64,000 bases of DNA from Streptomyces sp. V3I7 (GTDB taxonomy: Bacteria; Actinomycetota; Actinomycetes; Streptomycetales; Streptomycetaceae): positions 1,901,001 to 1,965,000 of the forward strand of contig NZ_JAUSZK010000001.1 of the NCBI RefSeq assembly GCF_030817495.1, given 5' to 3'. The notes beneath the pieces are model-generated. The model was not told the origin of the DNA and searched no databases. It saw only the letters and a list, made by a program, of their open reading frames with translations. The position numbers and the translations under genes are program-made. Positions within the stretch are counted from its first letter, which is position 1. Each line of letters begins with the position of its first letter. Shown here in pieces: positions 1 through 8,522 of this stretch.

Positions 1-1400
1 AGCCCGGGGCAGCGCTCCAGGAGCCGCTCCACCAGACGGGCCGCGGCGTCCACGACGTGCTCGCAGTTGTCGAGGATGATCAGCATGCGGCGCCGGCCGC
101 AGTGCTCGACGAGCCGCTCGACGGGATCGTCGTACCGATCGGCGACCGCCCGCATGCCCTCGGCGCCGGCGCCGTGCAGCAGCGTCTCGCGGGCGCCGAT
201 CGCGGTGAGCACGGCCTCCGGTACGGCCTCGGGGTCGTCGACCGGCGCCAGCTCGGCCAGCCACACCCCGTGCCGGCCGGCGTCCCGCACGGTCTCGGCG
301 GCCTCCTGCGACAGCCGGGTCTTGCCGGCCCCGCCGGGCCCGAGCAGCGTGACGAGCCGGGCCGACGCGAGGTCGCCCCGGATGGTCTCGATGTCCGCCT
401 CGCGGCCCACGAAGGAGGTGAGGCGCGCGGGGAGGTTGCCGTGGAGGGCTCCGTCAGGACGGCTCGGGTGGGCCGTGCCCACGGAAGGATCCGGCGCCCG
501 CACATCGGCATCCGGCGGACCGTATCCGGCCGAAGGCACGCCCGCGACATCAACAGCGCCCCGGCCGCCGCCATTGCCGTACGTCCCGTACGTGCCGGCC
601 CCGGCCGGGTACCCGGCACGCGGCGCGCCGCCCCCGTCGCCGTTCCCGTGGGCAGGGCCTCCGGCCGTATGTCCGCCCCGCAGCAACTCCCCGTGCAGAG
701 CGCGCAGTTCCGGACCCGGGTCCGAGCCGAGCCGCTCCGCGAGCAGCCGTCGTACGTCCTCGTAGGCGGCGAGCGCCTCGGCGGTGCGGCCGGTGTCGCG
801 CAGGGCGCGCAGGCGCAGCGCCTGGAGGGGTTCGTCCAGTGGGTGGCCGTCACACAGGGCGGTGAGCCCGGGCAGCGCCTGTGCGGCGTGGCCGAGGGCG
901 AGGGCGGCGGTGTGCCGGGCGCGCAGGGCGTCGAGGCGGCGGGCCTGGAGCCGGGCCGCCTCGGCGGTGCGGTCGGGCAGGTCGGCGAGGGCGGGTCCGC
1001 CCCACAGGGCGAGGGCGTCGTCGAGGGCGACGGCGGCCTTGGCCGGATCGTCGTCGTCCAGCGCGCGCAGCCCCTCCCCGACGAGCCGCTCGAACCGGTG
1101 CAGGTCGATGTCGTCGGGGGCGGCGGCGAGCCGGTAGCCACCGTCCGCCGAGGCCACGGCGTCGGCGCCGAGCGCCCGCCGGAGCCGGCCGACCAGCGCC
1201 TGGAGCGCCCCGGTGGCGTCGGCGGGCGGCTCGGCGCTCCAGACCTCGTCGACGAGCAGCCCCACCGGGACGGTCCGCCCGGCCCGCAGGGCGAGCACGG
1301 TCAGCAGGGCACGCAGCCGAGCTCCGCCCACGGGAACGGCCGTGCCGTCGGGGCGGAGCGCCTGGGTGGTGCCGAGGATGCGATAGCGCACGGGGTCCAT
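1..1400 (-). CDS. SARP/AfsR-type transcriptional regulator (3' end outside window)
   Basis: The reading frame opens at ATG 1400 and stays open to the window edge, so only the N-terminal ~466 residues are visible. The order is an OmpR-like winged helix (about residues 1-90), a bacterial transcriptional activation domain (about 95-240), a Gly/Pro-rich linker, then an NTPase domain with a P-loop GPGGAGKTRL and a Walker B RMLIILDNCEHV. This is the AfsR/SARP plan with an ATPase domain, as in regulators of secondary metabolism or development. No biosynthetic cluster is visible beside it, so the target is unknown. The C-terminal part, often TPR repeats, lies outside the window. Confidence 0.85.
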   Translation of the reverse strand, partial: MDPVRYRILGTTQALRPDGTAVPVGGARLRALLTVLALRAGRTVPVGLLVDEVWSAEPPADATGALQALVGRLRRALGADAVASADGGYRLAAAPDDIDLHRFERLVGEGLRALDDDDPAKAAVALDDALALWGGPALADLPDRTAEAARLQARRLDALRARHTAALALGHAAQALPGLTALCDGHPLDEPLQALRLRALRDTGRTAEALAAYEDVRRLLAERLGSDPGPELRALHGELLRGGHTAGGPAHGNGDGGGAPRAGYPAGAGTYGTYGNGGGRGAVDVAGVPSAGYGPPDADVRAPDPSVGTAHPSRPDGALHGNLPARLTSFVGREADIETIRGDLASARLVTLLGPGGAGKTRLSQEAAETVRDAGRHGVWLAELAPVDDPEAVPEAVLTAIGARETLLHGAGAEGMRAVADRYDDPVERLVEHCGRRRMLIILDNCEHVVDAAARLVERLLERCPG

Positions 1401-1619
1401 TGTCCCTGGGGACGCCGGTCCGCCGCCTCCGGGTTTCACACACCCGTGAAACGGGGAGCGGCTCCGGTCACGGCACGACCGCGGCGAGGAACCTCCGGCC
1501 GAGCGCGGAACGTTCTCCCCTCACCGTCGGTACGGTCGATCCCCGCCGCCGGTACGGTCGACCCTCACCCCCGTATACGGTCGACCGGACGGCCGCCACC
1601 GACCCGACTCAGGAGATCC

Positions 1620-2420
1620 ATGACCACCGCCACCACCCGCCCCGCCGACCGCCGGATCAGTCCCGTCTTCGTGGGGATCCTGGCCGTCACGGCGGTCACC
1701 GGATGGGCCACCTGGACCGGGTTCGCGGCGCAGCCGGGGCTCGCCGTGTTCCTCTTCGTGACGGCGGCCTGGGTCGTCTCGCTCTGTCTGCACGAGTACG
1801 CGCACGCGCGCACGGCGCTGCACGGCGGGGACATCTCCATCGGCGCGAAGGGCTATCTCACGCTGAACCCGCTGAAGTACACGCACGCCCTGCTGAGCAT
1901 CGTGCTGCCGGTCGTGTTCGTGATCATGGGCGGGATCGGTCTGCCCGGCGGGGCCGTCTTCATCGAGCGCGGGCGGATCCGGGGCCGCTGGCGGCACAGT
2001 CTGATCTCGGCGGCGGGCCCGCTGACGAACGTGCTGTTCGCGATCGTGTGCACGGCCCCGTTCTGGCTGCACGCCGTGGACGGTGTGCCCCTCGGCTTCC
2101 GGTACGCGCTGGCGTTCCTGGCACTGCTCCAGGTCACGGCCGCGATCCTGAACTTCCTGCCGGTGCCGGGCCTGGACGGCTACGGGGTGATCGAGCCGTG
2201 GCTGCCGTACGGCGTCAAGCGCCAGGTGGAGCCGTTCGCGCCGTTCGGTCTGCTGCTCGTGTTCGCGCTGCTGTGGGTGCCCTCGGTCAACGCCGTGTTC
2301 TTCGACGTGGTCGACGTGGTCCTGCGCGGGCTGGGGATCGACCTCAGGGACTGGTACTGCGGCCAGGAGCTGTACCGCTTCTGGCTGGGCACGAACGAGC
2401 TGTGCGCGGTCAGCCCGTGA
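1620..2420 (+). CDS. M50-family (site-2-type) membrane metalloprotease
   Basis: 266 residues with about six hydrophobic segments. The zinc motif HEYAH is at residues 58-62 and the second M50 motif NFLPVPGLDG is near 178-187, supplying the third ligand Asp. Both sit in membrane segments, as in Rip/SpoIVFB-type intramembrane proteases. The ATG at 1620 is preceded by AGGAGA at good spacing. The frame is open far upstream, but that part reads antisense to the SARP gene and has no support. There is no PDZ or CBS domain, so this is the short form. The substrate is unknown. Its 3' end overlaps the convergent small gene by 11 bp. Confidence 0.85.
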   Translation: MTTATTRPADRRISPVFVGILAVTAVTGWATWTGFAAQPGLAVFLFVTAAWVVSLCLHEYAHARTALHGGDISIGAKGYLTLNPLKYTHALLSIVLPVVFVIMGGIGLPGGAVFIERGRIRGRWRHSLISAAGPLTNVLFAIVCTAPFWLHAVDGVPLGFRYALAFLALLQVTAAILNFLPVPGLDGYGVIEPWLPYGVKRQVEPFAPFGLLLVFALLWVPSVNAVFFDVVDVVLRGLGIDLRDWYCGQELYRFWLGTNELCAVSP

Positions 2421-2601
2421 CGGACGTCGCGTCGCCCTTCGCGGCCCGGCCGCGCTTGACGTAGTACCAGGCCATGTTGGACGAGACGCCCGCGAGCAGC
2501 ACCCAGACGATCCCCAGCCAGCTGCCCTGGACGAAGGAGACGGCTGCCGCGACGACGGAGAGGACGCAGACGGCGAGGGCGTAGAGGGCGAGGCGGGACA
2601 T
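2410..2601 (-). CDS. small hydrophobic membrane protein
   Basis: 63 residues. ATG 2601 is chosen because AGGAG lies about 8 bases upstream; a longer frame from 2694 has no ribosome site. Two hydrophobic stretches (about residues 4-20 and 24-42) suggest a two-helix membrane protein with a basic C-terminal tail (WYYVKRGRAAKG). No family is recognised. It converges on the M50 gene and overlaps its last 11 bases. Confidence 0.6.
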   Translation of the reverse strand: MSRLALYALAVCVLSVVAAAVSFVQGSWLGIVWVLLAGVSSNMAWYYVKRGRAAKGDATSVTG

Positions 2602-2690
2602 GGGGTGGGCTCCTGTCGGGGGACACTGCTTCGCCGACCAGTGTCCCCCATGCCTGTGGGCCTCCCGGAGCCGGGAGTGCCCGGCCCGGC

Positions 2691-3404
2691 TCACACGTCG
2701 GTGACGCGGAGCCCGGCGTGCGCCTTGTAGCGGCGGTTGACGGAGATCAGGTTGGCGACGAGAGCCTCCACCTGGTGGGCGCCCCGCAGCCGGCCCGCGT
2801 AGACGCCGCGCATGCCGGGGATGCGTCCGGCGAGCGCCTGCACGATGTCGGTGTCGGCCCGCTTGTCGCCGAGGACCATCACGTCGGTGTCGATCCGGTC
2901 GACCTCCGGGTCCTCGAGCAGGACGGCCGACAGGTGGTGGAAGGCGGCGGTGACCCGGGAGTCGGGCAGCAGGGCGGCGGCCTGCTGGGCGGCGCTGCCC
3001 TCCTCCGGCGTCAGGGCGTAGGCGCCCTGCTTGTCGAAGCCGAGCGGGTTGACGCAGTCCACGACGAGCTTGCCGGCCAGCTCCTCGCGCAGTGACTGAA
3101 GCGTCTTGCCGTGGCCCTCCCAGGGCACGGCGACGATCACGATGTCGCTGCGGCGGGCGGTCTCGGCGTTGTCGTAGCCCTCGACGCCGTGTCCGATCTC
3201 CTCGGCGGCGGCCTGTGCGCGCTCGGCCGCGCGGGAGCCGATGATCACCTTCTGGCCGGCCCGGGCGAGCCGGTATGCGAGGCCCTTGCCCTGCGGTCCG
3301 GTGCCGCCGAGCACGCCGACGACCAGCCCGGAGACGTCGGGCAGGTCCCAGGGGTCCTTGGCGGGGGCCTTCGCGGGCTGCTGTGCACTGTCGGTAGAGG
3401 TCAT
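2691..3404 (-). CDS. npdG: NADPH-dependent F420 reductase (F420:NADP oxidoreductase)
   Basis: 237 residues. It moves hydride between NADP(H) and coenzyme F420 in the cytosol, supplying reduced F420 to F420-dependent enzymes. A dinucleotide fold begins at about residue 28 with GVLGGTGPQGKGLAYRLA, followed by the NADP phosphate-binding stretch IIGSRAAERA. VIVAVPWEGH and DCVNPLGF are typical of the NpdG/Fno family, and length is normal. The first ~24 residues are a Lys/Ala/Pro-rich extension. It is monocistronic and divergent from the gene at 3532. Family assignment is firm; direction in vivo is inferred. Confidence 0.9.
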   Translation of the reverse strand: MTSTDSAQQPAKAPAKDPWDLPDVSGLVVGVLGGTGPQGKGLAYRLARAGQKVIIGSRAAERAQAAAEEIGHGVEGYDNAETARRSDIVIVAVPWEGHGKTLQSLREELAGKLVVDCVNPLGFDKQGAYALTPEEGSAAQQAAALLPDSRVTAAFHHLSAVLLEDPEVDRIDTDVMVLGDKRADTDIVQALAGRIPGMRGVYAGRLRGAHQVEALVANLISVNRRYKAHAGLRVTDV

Positions 3405-3531
3405 GCGGCCGACTCTACGTCCGCCGCCCGCCGCACCGGATCATGCGGCCGGGGGCCCCGTCCTCCCCGGTCGGGCGAATCCCGCCCGAACCCCGCGCCC
3501 GGCAGGCGTGGTTGGGGCAGGATGCGGTCGC

Positions 3532-4131
3532 ATGGACGCCGTACGGGTCGCGCTCCTTCGCGAAGTGCTCGCCGGAACCGAGTGGTTGGGGGCCACGCGG
3601 CGGTTCGCCGGAGTGCTGCGCGGCTCCGTGGTGACGCACGGCGGCGGGCTGCTGCTGGTGGGCACCCCGGAGTACGAACCGTGGCACCTGGCGGCGCATC
3701 TGGTGGACGAGGCCGCCTGGTCGGGCACGCCGGAGCTGGCCCCGACGCTCGTACGCCATGGCGCGCGCCCCTCGGACCCCGCGCACCTGGCCGTCGGTCC
3801 GGGCCGGATCGCGGCGGCCCGGCGCGGCGAGACGCTGCTGGTGGTCGCCCCCGGGGAACCCGCCCCGCTGCTGGAACGGGTGCATGACGCGCGCCGGGCC
3901 GGGGCGACCGTGCTGGCGCTCGGCTCGACCGACGGTGACCTGGGCGCGATGGCCCACGAGACGCTGGCCGTCCCGGACGGGGCCGAGCTGGACCTGGACA
4001 CCGTGCAGCACCTGGTGAGCGCGGCGGCCGGCGAGAACCCGCTGCCCGTCCCGCGGGGCCGCGGCCGCTTCCGCGACCGGCTGTCGCGGATCGCCGACCA
4101 TCTGACCTCGCCGCCGCCGGGCGTCTGGTAG
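3532..4131 (+). CDS. conserved hypothetical protein (SIS-like C-terminal half)
   Basis: 199 residues from ATG 3532. It is soluble, with no signal peptide or membrane segment. The middle part (about residues 90-160) contains ETLLVVAPGEPAPLL and later GATVLALGS, a Rossmann-like alternation resembling sugar-isomerase (SIS) domains, but ligand-binding residues could not be confirmed. I recognise it only as a Streptomyces-type conserved hypothetical. It lies between npdG (divergent) and an MFS gene 82 bp downstream on the same strand, so co-transcription with the MFS gene is possible. Confidence 0.6.
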   Translation: MDAVRVALLREVLAGTEWLGATRRFAGVLRGSVVTHGGGLLLVGTPEYEPWHLAAHLVDEAAWSGTPELAPTLVRHGARPSDPAHLAVGPGRIAAARRGETLLVVAPGEPAPLLERVHDARRAGATVLALGSTDGDLGAMAHETLAVPDGAELDLDTVQHLVSAAAGENPLPVPRGRGRFRDRLSRIADHLTSPPPGVW

Positions 4132-4213
4132 CCCGCGAACGGCCCCCGCCCGCGCGGAAACCCGCGCGGAAATCGGTTGCCCGCGGCTTTCCCGCGGCGG
4201 ACGATGACCCCTC

Positions 4214-5509
4214 GTGACCGATGCCGACGGCCTGCGCGGCCTGCTCCCCGACCTGTCTCCCTGGCGGGCGTCCGCCGACTTCCGCCGGCTCTGGCTGTCC
4301 GGGCTGATCAGCAACTTCGGCAGCTTCCTCACCCTCGTCGCGCTGCCGGTGCAGCTCAAGGACCTCACCGGGTCGGCCGCGGCGGTGGGCGCGATCGGCG
4401 CGGTGGAACTTCTCCCGCTGATCGTGTTCGGGCTGTACGGCGGCGCGCTCGCCGACGCCCTGGACAAGCGCGGGCTGATCGTGTCGTCGGAGGCCGGACA
4501 GGGGCTGCTCAGCGCGGCGCTCCTGCTCAACGCCCTGCTCCCGCACCCCGCCGTCTGGCCGCTGTACGTCGTCGCGGCCCTCTCCTCCGCGCTGTTCGCC
4601 ATCCAGCGCCCGGCGCTCGACTCACTGTGGCCGCGGATCGTCGCCCACGCCGACCTCCCGGCCGCCGCCGCGCTCAACTCCCTGCGCTGGACGGTCAGCG
4701 GGGTGGCCGGCCCGGCCGTGGCGGGCGTGGTCGTGGCGTACGCGGGGCTCGCGTGGGCGTACGCGGCGGACGCGCTGACCTTCGTCGTCTCCCTCGCCCT
4801 GGTCCTCGGCATCGCCGCCTCGCCCGCGTCCCACGAGGCCGTCAAGCCGTCCCTGAAGGCGATCGGCGAGGGCGCCCGCTACGCCTGGAGCCGCAAGGAG
4901 CTCCTCGGCACCTACACCGTCGACCTCGCGGCGATGTTCCTCGCGATGCCGCTCGCGGTGCTGCCGTTCCTCGCGGACGAACTGCACGCGAAGTGGGCGC
5001 TGGGGCTGATGTACGCGGCCATCCCGGCGGGGTCGCTGCTGGTGAGCCTGACCAGCGGCTGGACCTCGCGGATCCACCGGCACGGCCGGATGGTGGTGCT
5101 GTCGGCCACCCTGTGGGGCCTGGCCGTCGCCGCCGCCGGCGTGGTGGGGAACGTCTGGCTGGTGCTGCTGTTCCTCACCGTGGCCGGCGGCTGCGACATG
5201 GTCAGCGGGATCTTCCGCTCCGCCATGTGGAACCAGACGATCCCGGACGAGCTGCGCGGGCGGCTCGCCGGGATCGAACTGCTGTCGTACTCGGTGGGCC
5301 CGCAGCTGGGCCAGGTCCGCGCGGGCGGCATGGCGGCCTGGCTCGGCGTGCGGACGTCCGTGGGGGCGGGCGGGCTGCTGTGCGTGGGCGTTCTCGGCCT
5401 GCTGGCCCTGTGCCTGCCGGGGCTGATGACCTACGACGCGCGGACGAACGAGCACGCGGTCCGGCTGCGCGAGCGGCGGGCGGCCGCGGCCGAGCCCGTG
5501 GCGGGCTGA
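4214..5509 (+). CDS. MFS transporter, EntS/MFS_3-type
   Basis: 431 residues with about 12 hydrophobic segments. The N-terminal motif DFRRLWLSGLISNFGSFLT and the loop YGGALADALDKRGLIV match the enterobactin-exporter-like (MFS_3) branch of the major facilitator superfamily. GTG 4214 is used; no ATG fits the conserved N-terminus better. The substrate cannot be read from the sequence. The family exports siderophores or drugs, and no siderophore synthesis gene is adjacent. The stop codon abuts the stop of the convergent gene (TGATCA). Confidence 0.8.
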   Translation: MTDADGLRGLLPDLSPWRASADFRRLWLSGLISNFGSFLTLVALPVQLKDLTGSAAAVGAIGAVELLPLIVFGLYGGALADALDKRGLIVSSEAGQGLLSAALLLNALLPHPAVWPLYVVAALSSALFAIQRPALDSLWPRIVAHADLPAAAALNSLRWTVSGVAGPAVAGVVVAYAGLAWAYAADALTFVVSLALVLGIAASPASHEAVKPSLKAIGEGARYAWSRKELLGTYTVDLAAMFLAMPLAVLPFLADELHAKWALGLMYAAIPAGSLLVSLTSGWTSRIHRHGRMVVLSATLWGLAVAAAGVVGNVWLVLLFLTVAGGCDMVSGIFRSAMWNQTIPDELRGRLAGIELLSYSVGPQLGQVRAGGMAAWLGVRTSVGAGGLLCVGVLGLLALCLPGLMTYDARTNEHAVRLRERRAAAAEPVAG

Positions 5510-5743
5510 TCAGCCCTCGTCCTTGCCCTCGCCCGAGGGGGCGTCGTGCCAGCGCGGGTCGTTCTCCCACTGCAGGTCGCGCTCCCGGGCGGTCTCCAGG
5601 GCGTGCTGGGCCTCGGCGGGGGTGGCGTACGGACCGAAGCGGTCCTTGGCCGGGCACTCGGGGCCCTCCTCCACCTTCTTGTGCTCCAGGCAGTAGTACC
5701 ACTCGCCCGGCTTCCCGGACGTCCGCTTCTTGAACACCGTCAT
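5510..5743 (-). CDS. small conserved hypothetical protein
   Basis: 77 residues, charged, soluble. ATG 5743 is chosen because AAAGGAG lies just upstream; the longer frame to 5890 overlaps the start of map on the other strand. The core [22 protein letters not shown] contains two cysteines that could form a small metal or disulfide site (two only, so weak). It is followed by a helical stretch, [17 protein letters not shown]. Divergent from map, with 58 bp between the starts. Function unknown. Confidence 0.6.
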   Translation of the reverse strand: MTVFKKRTSGKPGEWYYCLEHKKVEEGPECPAKDRFGPYATPAEAQHALETARERDLQWENDPRWHDAPSGEGKDEG

Positions 5744-5801
5744 GACCGGCTCCTTTCGCCACGGACATGGTCCCCCATGCCCGCTGGTTAGACTCGCTGG
5801 C

Positions 5802-6659
5802 ATGTCTGGCCAGTCGCTGCTCGTACCAGGGGAGCTCTCTCCCACCCGTTCGGTACCCGGAAACATCCGCCGCCCCGAGTACGTCGGCAAGCCCGCGCCG
5901 ACGCCCTACACCGGACCGGAGGTGCAGACCCCCGAGACCGTCGAGGCGATGCGCGTCGCCGGGCGGATCGCCGCGCGGGCCATGGAAGAGGCCGCGAGGA
6001 TCATCGCGCCCGGCGTGACCACCGACGAACTGGACCGGGTCGCCCATGAGTACATGTGCGACCACGGCGCCTACCCGTCCACGCTCGGCTACCGCGGTTT
6101 CCCCAAGTCGCTGTGCACCAGCGTCAACGAGGTCATCTGCCACGGCATCCCGGACTCGACGGTGCTGCGGGACGGCGACATCGTCAACCTGGACGTCACC
6201 GCGTACATCGGCGGGGTGCACGGCGACAACAACGCCACGTATCTCGTGGGGGACGTCGACGAGGAGTCGAAGCTGCTCGTCGAGCGGACCCGGGAGTCCC
6301 TCAACCGCGCGATCAAGGCGGTCAGGCCGGGCCGCCAGATCAACGTCATCGGCCGCGTCATCGAGTCCTACGCCAAGCGCTTCGGGTACGGCGTGGTCCG
6401 GGACTTCACCGGGCACGGGATCAGCACGTCCTTCCACTCCGGACTGATCATCCCGCACTACGACAGCCCGCACGCGACGACGGTCATGCAGCCCGGGATG
6501 ACCTTCACGATCGAGCCGATGCTGACGCTGGGCACACACGAGTACGACATGTGGGACGACGGCTGGACCGTCGTCACCAAGGACCGCAGGCGCACGGCCC
6601 AGTTCGAGCACACGCTGGTCGTGACGGACACCGGGGCGGACATCCTCACCCTGCCGTGA
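5802..6659 (+). CDS. map: methionine aminopeptidase type I
   Basis: 285 residues. It removes the initiator methionine from nascent proteins in the cytosol. The pita-bread fold has all five metal ligands: D131, D142, H205 (in TGHGI), E238 (in TIEPM) and E269 (in FEHTL), plus the conserved H114. An N-terminal extension of about 40 residues ([16 protein letters not shown]) is typical of the actinobacterial MapA-like form. ATG 5802 fits this extension; the longer frame from 5730 runs into the divergent gene. Actinomycetes usually carry more than one map gene, so this may be a paralogue. Confidence 0.93.
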   Translation: MSGQSLLVPGELSPTRSVPGNIRRPEYVGKPAPTPYTGPEVQTPETVEAMRVAGRIAARAMEEAARIIAPGVTTDELDRVAHEYMCDHGAYPSTLGYRGFPKSLCTSVNEVICHGIPDSTVLRDGDIVNLDVTAYIGGVHGDNNATYLVGDVDEESKLLVERTRESLNRAIKAVRPGRQINVIGRVIESYAKRFGYGVVRDFTGHGISTSFHSGLIIPHYDSPHATTVMQPGMTFTIEPMLTLGTHEYDMWDDGWTVVTKDRRRTAQFEHTLVVTDTGADILTLP

Positions 6660-6686
6660 CCGGCTCGGAGAAGTCCAAGACACCCC

Positions 6687-7349
6687 CTAGCGCTCCAGGA
6701 TCACGCGGCCGCCGATCTCCACCCAGCCCTCGGGCTGGGGCGCGGTCAGGATCTGGGAGCCCGCGCCCTGGCGGATGTTGAGCGCGCGGCCCAGCTGACG
6801 GGTGAGCAGCAGGGCCGCCGCGCCGGTGGCCTCGTCCTCGTCGATGCCGTCGTCGCGTCCCGGGAAGGCGCGGGCGCGGATACGCCCGGCCGCCTCGTCC
6901 TCCCACGCCCAGGCGTAGATCCACTCACCGGGCGGCGGCACGGGCAGCGCGTCGACCTCGGCGGCGCCCGCGTACTGGCGCAGGGTGCGCGGCGGCGCCC
7001 ACTCGGGGCGGGCCTCGATCCAGCTGAACTCCCCGTCCAGGCGCGCGCCGACGGCCCCGGCGGGGGTGAGGAGTTCGGGCACGTCCAGCAGCCAGGCCGT
7101 GCCGACGCAGGGGTGGCCGGCGAAGGGCAGGCGCAGGGTCGGGGTGTAGATGTCGATGACACCGCGCTCGGGGTCGTCGACGAACACGGTCTCGCTGAAG
7201 CCGAGTTTCCCGGCGAGCGCCTGCCGGTCAGCCCGCTCGGGAAGCCGGGAGCCGTCGCGGACGACGCCGAGCTCGTTGCCGTACCCGCCGCCCGCCGCGC
7301 AGAAGACGCGCAGCACGTCGTAATCAGTCACCCCTGCATATTCGTCCAC
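6687..7349 (-). CDS. PhzF-family protein (phenazine biosynthesis isomerase-like)
   Basis: 220 residues, shorter than the ~270-290 of typical PhzF/YddE proteins. Conserved pieces are GGYGNELGVV near the N-terminus (GNPxAVV in most members), GFSETVFV with the catalytic-type Glu, LPFAGHPCVGTAWLL, and DEDEATGAAALLL near the C-terminus. This is the diaminopimelate-epimerase-like fold. No phenazine genes are nearby, so the substrate is unknown. GTG 7349 starts the frame; an internal GTG at 7331 is an alternative. Divergent from the YihY gene. Confidence 0.8.
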   Translation of the reverse strand: MDEYAGVTDYDVLRVFCAAGGGYGNELGVVRDGSRLPERADRQALAGKLGFSETVFVDDPERGVIDIYTPTLRLPFAGHPCVGTAWLLDVPELLTPAGAVGARLDGEFSWIEARPEWAPPRTLRQYAGAAEVDALPVPPPGEWIYAWAWEDEAAGRIRARAFPGRDDGIDEDEATGAAALLLTRQLGRALNIRQGAGSQILTAPQPEGWVEIGGRVILER

Positions 7350-7442
7350 GCCCGCGCGAGCTGTCCACGCGCCTCCGACCGGCCGCGCCGTACACTGCCC
7401 ACACCCGTCTCCGCTTCAGCGCCGTGACCCATCGCAGGCCTC

Positions 7443-8360
7443 ATGCCCACTGATTCCGCCCAGTCCGCCGCCCCCCGTCCCGTCGTCAACTCCCGGCGCC
7501 GCGCCGCCTGGTGGCCCGCGTTGCGGCGTACGCCCGTGTCGTTGTGGCACGACGACATCTCCGACTACGCGGCCGCCCTGACGTACTACGCGGTCCTCGC
7601 GGTGCTGCCCGCGATGCTGGTCGCGGTCCTCGCGTTCGGTCTGATCAGTCCGGACACGGCGAAGGAGTTCGTCAGCCACGTCACCGCGTACGCGCCCGCC
7701 GAGTCCGCCGCGGACCTGCACGCCGTCCTGACGCGGATGCTGGACACGGACGGGAGCGCGTGGCCGCTGCTGGTCGCCGGTACCGTCAGCGCGCTGTGGT
7801 CCGCCTGCAGTTACCTCGCCGTCTTCCGCCGGGCCCTGCACTTCATGCACCGGGTCGAGGACCGGCGCTCGCCGTGGCGGAAGGCGCATCGGCTCGTCCT
7901 CACCGCGCTCGCGCTGCTCGTGCTGCTCCTGGCCGGTTCGCTCGCCCTGCTGCTCACCGGGCCGCTGGCCGAGGACGCGGGCCGGCTGCTCGGGCTGGGC
8001 GCCACGGCGGCCTGGGGCTGGAGCGTGCTGCGCTGGCCGTTGCTGCTGTGCCTGGTGGCGCTGCTGGTCGCGGTCGTCTTCCGCACCGGTCCGGTCCCGG
8101 CGCGCCGGAGCGGACACAGCGTGACCGGCGGTGTCGTGGCCGCCGTCCTGTGGCTGGCCGTCTCCACCGGCTTCGAGGTGTACGCCTCCACCCTGAGCAC
8201 GTACAGCAGGCTCTACGGCTCCCTCGCCGGCGTCGTCGTCTTCCTCGTCTGGCTGTGGCTGTCCAACCTCGCGTTGCTCGCCGGCGCGCAGTTCACCGCG
8301 GAGTTGGCGAAGGACGGCGCGAAGGACGGCACCCCCAGCGCCGCCGCCACCGCGACTTGA
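7443..8360 (+). CDS. YihY/BrkB family inner-membrane protein
   Basis: 305 residues with six hydrophobic segments. It opens with a basic segment and then DDISDYAAALTYYAVLAVLPAML, the characteristic start of the YihY/virulence factor BrkB family (once mis-called RNase BN). LYGSLAGVVVFLVWLWLSN near the C-terminus is the other family signature. Function is not established for the family. A transport or envelope role is usually inferred. It stands alone, 162 bp upstream of the iron-uptake operon. Confidence 0.88.
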   Translation: MPTDSAQSAAPRPVVNSRRRAAWWPALRRTPVSLWHDDISDYAAALTYYAVLAVLPAMLVAVLAFGLISPDTAKEFVSHVTAYAPAESAADLHAVLTRMLDTDGSAWPLLVAGTVSALWSACSYLAVFRRALHFMHRVEDRRSPWRKAHRLVLTALALLVLLLAGSLALLLTGPLAEDAGRLLGLGATAAWGWSVLRWPLLLCLVALLVAVVFRTGPVPARRSGHSVTGGVVAAVLWLAVSTGFEVYASTLSTYSRLYGSLAGVVVFLVWLWLSNLALLAGAQFTAELAKDGAKDGTPSAAATAT

Positions 8361-8461
8361 CCTACGCATGACTCGCCATTGACGTGGCTTTTGGGACGTC
8401 GAGATCAAGCCGTGTCTGTGATTTTCGCCCTGCCCGGGAGTCCCGGATTGATGGGTGCCAC

Positions 8462-8500
8462 TGAGGTTAGCCTCAGGTAAGTTAGGTGAGCCTCACCAAC
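8462..8500 (+). promoter_or_regulatory. two tandem iron boxes (IdeR/DmdR-type) upstream of efeO
   Basis: Positions 8482-8500 (TTAGGTGAGCCTCACCAAC) closely match the actinobacterial iron-regulator box TTAGGTTAGGCTAACCTAA and contain the palindrome GGTGAG-CCTCACC. Immediately upstream, 8462-8480 (TGAGGTTAGCCTCAGGTAA) is a weaker second match 20 bp away, about two helical turns. They end 23 bp before the efeO start. By family knowledge an Fe2+-loaded DmdR/IdeR repressor would bind here and shut the operon off when iron is plentiful. Confidence 0.8.
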
Positions 8501-8522
8501 CCGTCCTCTGCTGGGAGCCCGC

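Noticed and set aside
57..1619. Long upstream extension of the M50 protease frame
   Set aside because: It is antisense to the SARP gene; ATG 1620 has a good ribosome site and begins the conserved region.
6687..7349. Phenazine biosynthesis cluster
   Set aside because: Only a PhzF-fold protein is present; no phzA-G neighbours.
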